A stretch of 64,000 nucleotides of DNA from assembly GCF_018596315.1 (NCBI RefSeq), contig NZ_JAHEAG010000004.1, positions 62,001-126,000 of the forward strand, written 5' to 3'. The notes under the pieces are model-generated. The model had not been told where the DNA came from. It saw nothing but the letters and a program-made list of their open reading frames with translations, and made no database searches. The DNA comes from Bradyrhizobium sp. SRL28. Lineage in GTDB: Bacteria; Pseudomonadota; Alphaproteobacteria; Rhizobiales; Xanthobacteraceae. Each line of letters begins with the position of its first letter. The first letter of the stretch is position 1. The position numbers were made by a program, and so were the translations under genes. Shown here piece by piece: positions 27,003-35,643 of the stretch.

Positions 27003-27395
27003 CTACAACGTCGCGCCCTGCTTGTCTCGCCCTGTGGCCCCATAGATACCGTACTGGGACGGTGCCGGAAGCCGCTGCTGATCGGCCCGGGAAACCGCCG
27101 CCGCAGCCCGTAGATCGGCCGTCTCCGCCCTCGCCCGGCGGGCGTCCGCCTCGTGCTGGCGCGCCGCGCGGCGCCAGTGGCGCTGGCGGAGCCAGGTCGC
27201 CATTCCGCCCGCCGCCACCCCCAGAATGGCCACCGCAATGATCACGGCGAACAGCGGCATCGACACCGCGATCGCCGGATCGGTCGAATTGAAGGGATCG
27301 AACGACACCGTCACGAAATGGCGGTTGGCGACGGCAAAGACGATGAAGATGAGGCCCAAGGGAATGACGACCAGCGCCGTGAAAAACTTTCGCAT
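27003..27395 (-). CDS. lapA: LapA-domain (DUF1049) inner-membrane protein
   Basis: 130 residues with two membrane segments (about 5-25 and 45-66), then a basic, Ala/Arg-rich cytoplasmic tail with coiled-coil character. This is the LapA/DUF1049 arrangement linked to lipopolysaccharide assembly and LpxC control in enterobacteria; that role has not been established in this lineage. The second Met (27395, MRKFFTALVVIPLG) is the more usual start. It lies between ihfB and trpF, a gene order common in alphaproteobacteria. Confidence 0.8.
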   Translation of the reverse strand: MRKFFTALVVIPLGLIFIVFAVANRHFVTVSFDPFNSTDPAIAVSMPLFAVIIAVAILGVAAGGMATWLRQRHWRRAARQHEADARRARAETADLRAAAAVSRADQQRLPAPSQYGIYGATGRDKQGATL

Positions 27396-27480
27396 GACCA
27401 TCTCTCGTGGTGATGGAGAACGGCAGGGATGAAACCTGCAACACGGCTACAAATCGTTAAGACCGTGGAGTCTTTTATTT

Positions 27481-27530
27481 GACGCGTTTTCTTTACGCGA
27501 ACCGGGTCCACTTCGCTTGAAAACGCTACG
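27481..27530. repeat. Short intergenic repeat (GACGCGTTTTCTTTACGCGAACC type)
   Basis: The stretch GACGCGTTTTCTTTACGCGA, followed by ACCGGGTCCACTTCGCTTG, lies directly downstream of ihfB. It resembles a short sequence I recall as scattered through Bradyrhizobium intergenic DNA. Only one good copy is in this window, so the call rests on recollection. Confidence 0.4.
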
Positions 27531-27836
27531 TTACGCGCCGGCCTCGGGCGAGCTTTCGTCGCGGTTCAGCCGCTCGCGCATTTCCTTGCCGGTCTTGAAG
27601 AACGGCACGCTCTTCTGGTCGACCGGCACATGGGCGCCGGTGCGAGGATTGCGCCCTGCGCGCGCCGGGCGATGCTTGACCGAGAAAGCGCCGAAGCCGC
27701 GCAGCTCGACACGGTCGCCGCGCGCCAAGGCAGCGACGATCTCGTCGAGGATCGCGTTCACAATGTTCTCCACATCCCGCTGATAGAGGTGCGGGTTGTG
27801 CTCGGCGATGCGCTGAACAAGTTCGGATTTAATCAT
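27531..27836 (-). CDS. ihfB: Integration host factor beta subunit
   Basis: 101-residue DNA-bending protein of the HU/IHF family. [12 protein letters not shown] at the N-terminus, the dimer core [14 protein letters not shown], and the DNA arm with [21 protein letters not shown] containing the intercalating Pro. The tail is slightly extended and acidic. Downstream of rpsA and sppA, upstream of lapA. Confidence 0.95.
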   Translation of the reverse strand: MIKSELVQRIAEHNPHLYQRDVENIVNAILDEIVAALARGDRVELRGFGAFSVKHRPARAGRNPRTGAHVPVDQKSVPFFKTGKEMRERLNRDESSPEAGA

Positions 27837-28007
27837 CGAAGTTGGGATCCGGGGTCGTGCGGATATCCATTTCCGTGAAAATACCTTGAACTGTCAAGAC
27901 GCTAAATCACTTATGGGCAACGCGAAATGCGGCGACAAGCGGCCCGGAGGGGGTTTGTGACGACACCCGCGGTGCGGGAGAATGTGGCGAAGCGCAGCCG
28001 GTGCGGC

Positions 28008-28988
28008 TCAATTGGCGGCTGCGGGGCGCCACAGCGCCAACATGCCGTCGAGTGAGAGCTGATCGACCGCCTGGGCGACGCCGGCCTGCTCGATCTGGCG
28101 CGCGATGGAACTCAAGCCGAGTGCATCGAACGCGATGGAAGCCGCCGCGCGCAGGAATGTGAGGTCCCCGAACTGCGGTGTTAGCTTGTAATCGCGCACT
28201 GGCAGATCGCTCTTGATCTTCTTTTCGGCAACCAGCCAGGCAACGGCCGCTTTTTCATCGCCGAGCTGATCGACCAGCTTCAGTTCCACCGCCTGACGGC
28301 CGGTGAAGACGCGGCCATCCGCGACCTTTTCGAGCAGCGCGTCATCCATGGCGCGCCGCTCCTTCACCAGGCCGCGGAACCAGGCATAGGAATCCTTCAC
28401 CAGCGCGTCGAGCGCGGCGCGCGCCTCCGGGCTGGTCGGCTCGAAACCGTTGGGCGCGGCCTTCAACGGCGAGGATTTCACTTCCTCGACCTTGACGCCC
28501 ACGGTCTTCATCAGCTCGGTGAAATTCGGAAACTGGAACAGCACGCCGATCGAACCGACCAGCGAGCTCTGGCGGGCGACGATATGATCGGCGGCCATCG
28601 CCGTGATGTAACCGCCCGACGCGGCCAGGCCTTCGACCACCACAACCAGCGGCTTCTTGGCCTTCAGGCGCACCAGCGCGTCATAGAGTTGCTCGGAGCC
28701 GGCCGTGGTGCCGCCCGGCGAATTGATGTGCACGATGACGGCGGCATGGCTGGTTTTCTCCAGCCGCTCTAGCGCCTCGACGCGTTGCTGGTCGCTGCGG
28801 ATCAGCCCTTCGATATTGACCCGCGCGATCGATCCCGAGGCCGTCAGCGCGGCCGGCCCGCTCTTTGTCGCGACCGCGCCGACGGTGACGATCGCCGCGA
28901 TGGCAACCAGGCCAGCCACGACGCGCCAGAAGGTCAGCTTGCGGCGGATCCTGCGGCGATCGACGATCACGTCCGAATCGAGCGACAT
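28008..28988 (-). CDS. sppA: Signal peptide peptidase SppA (S49 family)
   Basis: 326-residue short-form membrane protease that degrades cleaved signal peptides. One N-terminal membrane helix (VVAGLVAIAAIVTVGAVAT). The catalytic Ser is in GLAASGGYITAMAA, NSPGGTTAGSEQLYDAL precedes it, and the Lys candidate is in VKSSPLKAAPNG. The half-length form (one S49 domain) is normal outside enterobacteria. Confidence 0.93.
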   Translation of the reverse strand: MSLDSDVIVDRRRIRRKLTFWRVVAGLVAIAAIVTVGAVATKSGPAALTASGSIARVNIEGLIRSDQQRVEALERLEKTSHAAVIVHINSPGGTTAGSEQLYDALVRLKAKKPLVVVVEGLAASGGYITAMAADHIVARQSSLVGSIGVLFQFPNFTELMKTVGVKVEEVKSSPLKAAPNGFEPTSPEARAALDALVKDSYAWFRGLVKERRAMDDALLEKVADGRVFTGRQAVELKLVDQLGDEKAAVAWLVAEKKIKSDLPVRDYKLTPQFGDLTFLRAAASIAFDALGLSSIARQIEQAGVAQAVDQLSLDGMLALWRPAAAN

Positions 28989-29098
28989 CGAATTTCTCCT
29001 GAAATGATCAGCGCGTTTTGCATCCGCAGCGCTAGCGAAGCCTTATCTGATTACATCAATTGCGACGCAATTTGAAGAAAACAAGACCCGCGGCAATT

Positions 29099-29222
29099 GT
29101 AGCCCGGATGGAGCGCAGCGGAATCCGGGGCAGCCGCGCAAACGGGTTGAGTTGTCCCGGATTGCGCTGAGCCTGTCATCGGGCGCGCATTCGCGCGACC
29201 CGTTGGCTCCATCCGGGCTACG
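29099..29222. repeat. REP-like palindrome, GTAGCCCGGATGGAGC family, copy B
   Basis: Ends GTAGCCCGGATGGAGCGCAG and GGCTCCATCCGGGCTACG. This copy is longer than the others because the right half carries an extra internal stretch with TCGGGCGCGCATTCGCGCG. It lies between the rpsA terminator and sppA. Confidence 0.8.
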
Positions 29223-29229
29223 GGGACAG

Positions 29230-29256
29230 AAAAGGCCCCGGTCGAAACCGGGGCCT
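29230..29256 (-). terminator. Intrinsic terminator of rpsA
   Basis: A perfect ten-base stem, AGGCCCCGGT with ACCGGGGCCT around a four-base loop, followed on the minus strand by TTTTCTG. It ends about 26 bases after the rpsA stop and separates it from sppA. Confidence 0.88.
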
Positions 29257-29282
29257 GATGTCGCAGACAGATAAGCTGAAGC

Positions 29283-30983
29283 TTACTTGTCGCGGTTCTT
29301 GAGCGCGGTGCCGAGAATGTCGCCGAGCGTCGCTCCTGAATCGGAGGAGCCGTACTGCGCGATGGCTTCCTTCTCTTCGGCGACTTCCAGTGCCTTGATC
29401 GAGACCTGCACCTTGCGGGCCTTCTTGTCGAACTGGATCACGCGGGCATCGACCTTCTCGCCGACGGCGAAACGCTCGGCGCGCTGATCGTTGCGGTCAC
29501 GGGCGAGCTCGGAGCGCTTGATGAAGGTGGTGAAGTCGGTGCCCGAGATCTTCACCTCGATGCCGGCTTCCTTCACTTCGAGCACTTCGCAGGTCACGAC
29601 CGCGCCCTTCTTGACGTCGCCCGGCTCGGCGAAGGGGTCGCCTTCGAGCTGCTTGACGCCGAGCGAGATGCGCTCCTTTTCGACATCGACGTCGAGCACC
29701 ACGGCCTTGACCATGTCGCCCTTCTTGAAGTTGTCGATGACCTGCTCGCCCGGAAGCTTCCAGTCGAGGTCGGACAGATGGACCATGCCGTCGACGTCGC
29801 CGTCGAGACCCAGGAACAGACCGAACTCGGTCTTGTTCTTGACCTCGCCTTCGACCGTCGAACCGACCGGGAACTTCTCGACGAAGACTTCCCAGGGGTT
29901 GCGCATGGTCTGCTTGAGGCCGAGCGAGATGCGGCGCTTGACCGAATCGACTTCCAGAACCTGCACTTCGACTTCCTGCGAGGTCGAAACGATCTTGCCG
30001 GGGTGCATGTTCTTCTTGGTCCACGACATTTCCGAGACGTGGATCAGGCCTTCGATGCCCGGCTCCAGTTCGACGAACGCGCCGTAGTCGGTGATGTTGG
30101 TGACGCGGCCGGTGAAGCGCGCGTTCAGCGGGTACTTCGCCTCGATGCCCTGCCACGGATCGTCCAGCAACTGCTTCATGCCGAGCGAAATGCGGTGGGT
30201 CTCGTGGTTGATCTTGATGATCTTGACCTTCACGGTCTGGCCGATGGTGAGCACTTCGGTCGGGTGATTGACCCGGCGCCAGGCGATATCGGTGACGTGA
30301 AGCAGGCCGTCGATGCCGCCGAGATCAACGAACGCACCGTAATCGGTGATGTTCTTGACCACGCCGTCGATCACCTGACCCTCTTCGAGGTTCTGCACCA
30401 GCTCCTGGCGCTGCTCGGCGCGGGTCTCTTCGAGAACCGTGCGGCGCGACACCACGATGTTGCCGCGGCGGCGATCCATCTTGAGAATCTGGAACGGCTG
30501 CGAGTTGTTCATCAGCGGCGCGACGTCGCGGATCGGGCGGATGTCGACCTGCGAGCGCGGCAGGAAGGCGACCGCGCCGTCGAGGTCGACCGTGAAGCCG
30601 CCCTTGACCTGGTTGAAGATGACGCCGTGAACCTTCTCGTTGTTGTTGAAGGCCTTCTCGAGCTTGCCCCAGCTTTCCTCGCGGCGCGCCTTGTCGCGCG
30701 ACAGCACGGCTTCGCCGAGCGCATTCTCGATCCGGTCGAGGAACACCTCGACTTCGTCACCAACCTTGAGATCGCTTTCGCGGCCGGGGCCGGCGAATTC
30801 GCGCAGCGCCACACGGCCTTCGGTCTTCAGGCCGACGTCAATGACGGCCATGTCCTTTTCAATTGCAACTACCTTGCCCTTGATGACGGAGCTTTCCTGC
30901 AGATTGCCGCCGGCGAAGGACTCGTCCAGCATCGCAGCGAAATCGTCGCGGGTAGGATTATAAGAAGCAGCAGTCGAAGCCAT
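29283..30983 (-). CDS. rpsA: 30S ribosomal protein S1
   Basis: 566 residues with six S1/OB-fold repeats. Repeats 3-6 are the clearest: GQVIDGVVKNITDYGAFVDL, NARFTGRVTNITDYGAFVEL, GSTVEGEVKNKTEFGLFLGL and GAVVTCEVLEVKEAGIEVKI. The full-length protein unwinds mRNA and brings it to the 30S subunit. It has an alphaproteobacterial acidic-basic C-terminal tail. cmk is upstream in the usual order, and a structured leader lies between. Confidence 0.97.
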   Translation of the reverse strand: MASTAASYNPTRDDFAAMLDESFAGGNLQESSVIKGKVVAIEKDMAVIDVGLKTEGRVALREFAGPGRESDLKVGDEVEVFLDRIENALGEAVLSRDKARREESWGKLEKAFNNNEKVHGVIFNQVKGGFTVDLDGAVAFLPRSQVDIRPIRDVAPLMNNSQPFQILKMDRRRGNIVVSRRTVLEETRAEQRQELVQNLEEGQVIDGVVKNITDYGAFVDLGGIDGLLHVTDIAWRRVNHPTEVLTIGQTVKVKIIKINHETHRISLGMKQLLDDPWQGIEAKYPLNARFTGRVTNITDYGAFVELEPGIEGLIHVSEMSWTKKNMHPGKIVSTSQEVEVQVLEVDSVKRRISLGLKQTMRNPWEVFVEKFPVGSTVEGEVKNKTEFGLFLGLDGDVDGMVHLSDLDWKLPGEQVIDNFKKGDMVKAVVLDVDVEKERISLGVKQLEGDPFAEPGDVKKGAVVTCEVLEVKEAGIEVKISGTDFTTFIKRSELARDRNDQRAERFAVGEKVDARVIQFDKKARKVQVSIKALEVAEEKEAIAQYGSSDSGATLGDILGTALKNRDK

Positions 30984-31091
30984 TTGTTCTCCAATGCGGG
31001 ATATTGCCGGCCGTTCGGGTTAAAGGGCGCATCGCGCGTGAAGTGTCAGGGGTCCGCGAACCCTGACGACCGCGTTTGCGGGAGGCGCAAA

Positions 31092-31225
31092 AGCGGGCCG
31101 GCAGCATGCCTGCACGTTCGATACGTTGATTTATCCGGAGCCTGAAACGAGCGTATCGACTTCAGGAGCCTGGAGCGGGCTTTCCTCCAATGACGGCGGG
31201 GGTTCAAACCTCCCGCCGGCCCGCT
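31092..31225 (-). promoter_or_regulatory. Structured leader upstream of rpsA (candidate cis-acting RNA)
   Basis: On the minus strand this segment can form a closed three-part fold about 110 bases before the rpsA start. The outer stem AGCGGGCC (31092-31099) pairs with GGCCCGCT (31218-31225). One inner hairpin has GGCGGG (31195-31200) with CCCGCC (31212-31217); the other has TCGATACG (31118-31125) with CGTATCGA (31152-31159). Several GGAG motifs lie in loops, and the outer stem is followed by TTTT on the minus strand. It may be an S1 autoregulation site or a small RNA. Structure was judged by eye. Confidence 0.4.
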
Positions 31226-31439
31226 CGGACAGCCCTGATCTTATCGATGGCGGCCCGGATGGGCGTGGATATAGCCCCAAGGGCCATTTTCGGCAAGCCG
31301 GAAATGCCCAGTTTACGGGCCCTTAAGGGTTACGGACGCTAACCATGGGCCCGCGCTTTCAACGCCTTGTTGACCGCATGACGCGAAAGCTCCGCAGCCT
31401 TCGGCGAGATGGAACCCGACCTTAAGCATCGCCCCACAC

Positions 31440-31470
31440 GGTGGCACCGTTCAAAAACAGGGGTGCCACC
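31440..31470 (+). promoter_or_regulatory. Hairpin abutting the start codon of the small secreted-protein gene
   Basis: GGTGGCACC (31440-31448) and GGTGCCACC (31462-31470) are perfect inverted repeats; the second arm ends at the base before the ATG. The only SD-like sequence, AGGGG, lies at the base of the second arm. Confidence 0.6.
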
Positions 31471-31641
31471 ATGAAGAGCCTGATCGCTGTGACCGCTATC
31501 GCCGCCTTTACCGTCGCCACGGCCGTTGCCGGCAAGCCGGGCGCTTTTGCGACCGACAAGGCGATTGCCGCCGTCAAGTCGAAGCCCGTCATGATGGCCG
31601 AACAGCAAATGCCGTTCGACCGGCAGCGCTCGAAGAACTGA
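31471..31641 (+). CDS. Small exported hypothetical protein
   Basis: 56 residues: a short signal-peptide-like N-terminus (MKSLIAVTAIAAFTVATAVA) and about 36 mature residues rich in Lys and Ala, ending KN. No known domain. It sits between cmk and rpsA on the opposite strand, so it is an insertion into the usual cmk-rpsA pair. A hairpin covers the region just before its start codon. Evidence for coding: a proper signal sequence, sensible codon use and a start directly after the hairpin. Confidence 0.6.
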   Translation: MKSLIAVTAIAAFTVATAVAGKPGAFATDKAIAAVKSKPVMMAEQQMPFDRQRSKN

Positions 31642-31685
31642 TCGATTTTTTTGCTCAGGGGCCAGCTAGCGCGGATCGACGCAGG

Positions 31686-32327
31686 CTACCGAGGGTTTCC
31701 CCGTCCGGCGCGGACCGCCTCGACGATTGCAATGGCAGCCTGAACGCCACCTTCGATGTCGAGATTTGAATTGTCGAGGATATGGGCGTCCGCCGCCGCC
31801 TTGAGGGGCGCGGCGGCGCGGTTTTTGTCCCGTTCATCACGCTTGAGAATATCGGCCAGCACCATCGCCTCGTCGGCAGCTTCGCCACGCGACAGCGCTT
31901 CCAGCGTCCGGCGGCGGGCGCGCACATGCGGGTCGGCGACGACAAAGATCTTCACATCGGCATTCGGGCAGATCACGGTTCCGATGTCGCGCCCATCGAG
32001 CACGGCGCCCGGCGGATCGGCCGCGAACTGGCGCTGAAAATTGACCAGCGCCTGACGCACGCTGGGTATTGCCGACACGACAGAGGCGGCATCGCCGATG
32101 CGCTGCGTCTTCAGCTCGGGATGTCCGAATTTTTCGGGATCGAGCTCCATGGCAGCCGCCACCGCCCGCGCTTCGTCGGTGAGGTCAAACCCCTCGTCCA
32201 GCAGCGCTTTCGCCACCGCGCGATAGATCACGCCGGTGTCGAGATGGCGATAGCCGTAATGGTGAGCGAGCCGCTTGCCGAGCGTGCCCTTGCCGGATGC
32301 CGCCGGCCCGTCGATGGCGATGATCAT
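31686..32327 (-). CDS. cmk: Cytidylate kinase
   Basis: 213-residue kinase converting CMP and dCMP to diphosphates. P-loop [18 protein letters not shown] at the N-terminus, then [34 protein letters not shown] and the lid segment [15 protein letters not shown]. The start is uncertain: ATGs at 32354, 32336 and 32327 are in frame and none has a good ribosome site. I use 32327, which gives MIIAIDG. Confidence 0.95.
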   Translation of the reverse strand: MIIAIDGPAASGKGTLGKRLAHHYGYRHLDTGVIYRAVAKALLDEGFDLTDEARAVAAAMELDPEKFGHPELKTQRIGDAASVVSAIPSVRQALVNFQRQFAADPPGAVLDGRDIGTVICPNADVKIFVVADPHVRARRRTLEALSRGEAADEAMVLADILKRDERDKNRAAAPLKAAADAHILDNSNLDIEGGVQAAIAIVEAVRAGRGNPR

Positions 32328-32485
32328 GAGAGCCATGTGCGACAGAGCGGCCATGCGGTCAAGGCCGTGAAGACGCAGATGCGTCCAAATGTTCCTCGCC
32401 CAGGCGGTCGACCGCCTCTATTCTGAAACCTGCCCGGGAATTCCATCCAAGGATCTGCAGAAATAGCACCGGCCGGAGGGATACG

Positions 32486-33475
32486 ATGAGCGCCATTTCA
32501 CGACGTCGTTTTATCGGCAATGCTGCGGCCGCTTCGGCGGTCCCGCTGATCGGGTCTTCGGCCCATGCGCAGACGGACTGGCCAACCAAGCCCATCAAGA
32601 TCATCGCGGGCTATCCGGCCGGAGGGCAGACTGATTTGTTTGCGCGTACCTATGGCGAATATATCCGCACCCAGACGGGCCAGAACGTGACGGTGGAAAA
32701 CAAGGCCGGCGCCTCGGGATCGGTCGCAGCCGCTGAAGCCAAACGCGCCGCGCCCGACGGCTACACGCTGATGTTCACGATCTCGACGACCATGATCATG
32801 AACCGCGTCTTGATCAAGGATATCCCCTACGACGCCGACAAGGATTTTGTCCTCGTCTCGATCATGCCGGCGGGCAGCCTGCCGTTCGTGGCCAGCGAGA
32901 AGACGGGCGCCAGGACGCTCGCCGAATTTGTTGCCTACGCGAAGAAAGCCGAGAAGGTCAACGTTGGCACCTATGGCGCCGGGTCATACGCGCACATGGC
33001 GATCGCCGAAATGAACAAGCAGTATGGTCTCAAGATGGAAGCGGTCCATTATCGCGGCGAAGCGCCAATGTGGACCGATCTCGCCGGCGGGTTTATCGAC
33101 GGCGCCCACGGCAGCTATTCCGCGGCGTTGTCCGTCCTGCAGAGCGGCCGCGGCCATGCGGTCGCCGTCTCGCGCAAGCGGATGTCGACATTGCCGGATG
33201 TCCCCTCTTTCAAGGAGCAGGGCGCAACATCGCGGATCTTCCAGTTGACCGGCTTCCAGTGCTGCGCCGTGCCCACGGGCACGCCGGCGGCCGTCATTGA
33301 GAAGCTGTCAAAGCTTCTCGTCGCCGGCGGCAAGACCGAAAAGGTGCAGCAGCTGATGAAATCATTCGGCGTCGATGATACCGCGATGACCTTCGAGGAG
33401 ACGCAGAAACTGTACAAGGAAGAATCGCCGGTCTGGCTTGAGGCGGTGACGAACCTTGGGCTTGCGCCGTCCTGA
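32486..33475 (+). CDS. Tripartite tricarboxylate transporter substrate-binding protein (Bug/TctC family)
   Basis: 329-residue periplasmic binding protein. The N-terminus SRRRFIGNAAAASAVPLIG is a Tat-type signal ending around AHAQT. WPTKPIKIIAGYPAGGQTDLFAR and VENKAGASGSVAAAEAKRAAPDGYTL are the Bug-family hallmark strands. Relatives bind carboxylates such as citrate or aromatic acids; the ligand here is unknown. No TctA/TctB membrane genes are adjacent, as is usual for the many orphan Bug proteins. It lies convergent to aroA and interrupts the usual aroA-cmk order. Confidence 0.9.
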   Translation: MSAISRRRFIGNAAAASAVPLIGSSAHAQTDWPTKPIKIIAGYPAGGQTDLFARTYGEYIRTQTGQNVTVENKAGASGSVAAAEAKRAAPDGYTLMFTISTTMIMNRVLIKDIPYDADKDFVLVSIMPAGSLPFVASEKTGARTLAEFVAYAKKAEKVNVGTYGAGSYAHMAIAEMNKQYGLKMEAVHYRGEAPMWTDLAGGFIDGAHGSYSAALSVLQSGRGHAVAVSRKRMSTLPDVPSFKEQGATSRIFQLTGFQCCAVPTGTPAAVIEKLSKLLVAGGKTEKVQQLMKSFGVDDTAMTFEETQKLYKEESPVWLEAVTNLGLAPS

Positions 33476-33495
33476 ACCGCGCAAGCGCACGCGTC

Positions 33496-34833
33496 TTACG
33501 AAAACTCCGCGCCCAATGAGCGCATCATCGGGATGAAATCCGGAAAGCTGGTGGCGATGAAGGCGGTGTCGTCGACCTTGACCGGCTTGTCGGCGGCCAG
33601 TCCCATCACCAGCGCCGACATCGCGATGCGGTGATCCATGTGGGTGGCGACGAGGCCGCCGCCGGGCACATGGCCGCGGCCCTCGACGATCAAATCGTCG
33701 CCTGTGATCTCGACCCTGACGCCGTTGACGCGCAGCATGGCGGCGGTGGCCTCCAGCCGGTCGGATTCCTTGACGCGCAATTCCTGCAGGCCGCGCATGA
33801 TGGTGGTGCCTTCGGCGAACGAGGCTGCGACCGCCAGCACCAGATATTCGTCGATCATCGAGGGGGCGCGCTCCGGCGGCACCGCGACGCCGCGCAGTTT
33901 CGACGCGCGCACGCGCAAGGTCGCCATCGGCTCGCCGGCGTCGCCGCGGACTTCGCTTTCCTCGATCGAAGCGCCCATCTCGCGCAGCGTCGTGAACAGG
34001 CCGGTGCGCAGCGGATTGGCCATGACGTCGGAGAAGGTCACGTCGGAGCCTTCGACGACCAGCGCCGCCACGATCGGGAATGCGGCCGAAGACGGATCGG
34101 CAGGCACCACGACGTCAGCGCCGTGCAATTCGGGCTGGCCCGTCAGCGCGATCTTGCGGCCGTGACTGCCTTCATTAACGGAGATGATCTCGGCGCCGAA
34201 ATGTTTCAGCATCAGCTCGGTGTGGTCGCGGCTGGCTTCCTGCTCGATGACCGTGGTGATACCCGGCGCAGCAAGGCCCGCCAGCAGCACCGCCGACTTG
34301 ATCTGGGCCGAGGCCACCGGGGTCCGGTAAAGGATCGGCACCGGATCGCGCGCGCCGTGCAGCGTCAGCGGCAGGCGGCCGCCTTCCTTGGCCTCACCGG
34401 CTTTGGCGCCCATCAATTCCAGGGGATCGAGGATCCGGCGCATCGGGCGGGACCGCAGCGAGGCGTCGCCGTCGAACACGGTAGTGATCGGACAGCCAGC
34501 GACCGCCCCCATCACCAGCCGGCAGCCAGTGCCGGAATTGCCGAAATCGAGCGGGGAAGCCGGCTGGGCGAAGCCCGCCACGCCCACACCGTCAACCTTC
34601 CAGGCGAACGGCCCGGTCCGTTCGACCCTGGCGCCCAGCGCCTGCATCGATTTGGCGGTATTGAGGACATCTTCGCCCTCCAGCAGGCCGGAAATCCTGG
34701 TTTCGCCGACCGAAAGGGCCCCCAGGATGAGGGCGCGGTGCGAAATCGACTTGTCGCCGGGAACGCGGACTTTGCCGCTCAAAGGGCCGCTTGCGCGGGA
34801 TTCCAGCGGGGTTTGGGTGGTTGAATCGGTCAA
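33496..34833 (-). CDS. aroA: 3-phosphoshikimate 1-carboxyvinyltransferase (EPSP synthase)
   Basis: 445-residue enzyme of the shikimate pathway. [16 protein letters not shown], the glycine loop [42 protein letters not shown] and [12 protein letters not shown] are all present, closest overall to the class II (CP4-like) enzymes. The position held by Ala in CP4 is Gly here. I prefer the TTG start at 34833: AGAGGA lies eight bases before it. A GTG at 34866 is the longer alternative. It is normally followed by cmk; here a transporter gene intervenes. Confidence 0.95.
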   Translation of the reverse strand: MTDSTTQTPLESRASGPLSGKVRVPGDKSISHRALILGALSVGETRISGLLEGEDVLNTAKSMQALGARVERTGPFAWKVDGVGVAGFAQPASPLDFGNSGTGCRLVMGAVAGCPITTVFDGDASLRSRPMRRILDPLELMGAKAGEAKEGGRLPLTLHGARDPVPILYRTPVASAQIKSAVLLAGLAAPGITTVIEQEASRDHTELMLKHFGAEIISVNEGSHGRKIALTGQPELHGADVVVPADPSSAAFPIVAALVVEGSDVTFSDVMANPLRTGLFTTLREMGASIEESEVRGDAGEPMATLRVRASKLRGVAVPPERAPSMIDEYLVLAVAASFAEGTTIMRGLQELRVKESDRLEATAAMLRVNGVRVEITGDDLIVEGRGHVPGGGLVATHMDHRIAMSALVMGLAADKPVKVDDTAFIATSFPDFIPMMRSLGAEFS

Positions 34834-34975
34834 GATTGGGGTCCTCTGCGGGGCCGGCAGTACCACATGGGCTCCACGGCGTCACGCTGCCGTCAAATGC
34901 GACAACCGCTATTGACACCGGCTCCTCAACTAGCCAAGTGAAGCACCGTTTTTCAGAATTTCCCAGGATCCACAC

Positions 34976-35401
34976 GTGGCCAAATCCGATCTCGGAACCA
35001 AACGCATTTGCCCGACGACGGGTAAGAAATTCTATGATCTCAACAAGAACCCGGTGATCTCGCCCTACACTGGCGAGGTCGTGCCGATTGCGCCGATTGC
35101 CCCGCCGCGGGCCGCCCGTGGCGATGCCGCACGCGCCGCAGCCGCCGCTTCGGCCACCGCCGCTGCCGATATGCCGGAGGCTGCCGAGGCCGAAGAGTTG
35201 GTCTCGCTCGAGGAGGCCGATGCCGAGGAAAATACCGGCAAGGTCAAGGCCGTGGTTCCCGAATCGGAAGACGACATCGAGATCGACGAGACCATCGAGG
35301 GCGATGACGACGACGATTCCACCTTCATTCCCGACGAGGAAGAGGGCGATGAGGACGTCACTGACATCATCGGTGATGTCGGAGGTGACGAAGAGACTTG
35401 A
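34976..35401 (+). CDS. FYDLN acid-domain protein (TIGR02300 family)
   Basis: 141 residues. The conserved head KSDLGTKRICPTTGKKFYDL looks like a small zinc-ribbon-type segment with NKNPVISPYTGEVV after it. The rest is an Ala-rich linker and a very acidic tail (EGDDDDDSTF and onward). The family is alphaproteobacterial and of unknown function. GTG start with an upstream AGGA. It is divergent from aroA. Confidence 0.85.
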   Translation: MAKSDLGTKRICPTTGKKFYDLNKNPVISPYTGEVVPIAPIAPPRAARGDAARAAAAASATAAADMPEAAEAEELVSLEEADAEENTGKVKAVVPESEDDIEIDETIEGDDDDDSTFIPDEEEGDEDVTDIIGDVGGDEET

Positions 35402-35406
35402 GATCG

Positions 35407-35458
35407 GCCCAGAACTGTGTTCTGGGTCTCCCCCGCAAGTCGCCCAAGGCTTGCGGGA
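35407..35458 (+). terminator. Two hairpins between the FYDLN gene and tRNA-Ala
   Basis: CCCAGAAC/GTTCTGGG, then CCCGCAAG/CTTGCGGG, each a perfect eight-base stem. No T-run follows either, so they may act as Rho-type or processing structures. Confidence 0.35.
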
Positions 35459-35491
35459 GCATTGTCCAAGAGACCGTGCCTTGACTGTGAA

Positions 35492-35567
<76 letters not shown>

Positions 35568-35643
35568 GCCTTCGCGTAGCGAAGGCTGCCTCGCCATAGC
35601 CCAAAGGGCGACGGCGGGCCTCGGCATAAACTAGTGCCCTGGC

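Noticed and set aside
29778-31145. 455-residue plus-strand frame opposite rpsA
   Set aside because: Shadow of the S1 repeats: it repeats every ~250 bases as the repeats do, and has no independent start signals.
31092-31225. RNase P-like string GAGGAAAG in the rpsA leader
   Set aside because: The element is only about 135 bases, and the other RNase P core motifs are missing. Treated as a leader structure instead.
31190-31225. tRNA/tmRNA-like 3' end (GGGGTTCAAACC with a GC acceptor-like arm)
   Set aside because: No CCA, no D or anticodon arm, and no tmRNA tag reading frame nearby.
33631-34824. 397-residue plus-strand frame opposite aroA
   Set aside because: Antisense to aroA; His/Gln/Arg-rich and without motifs.
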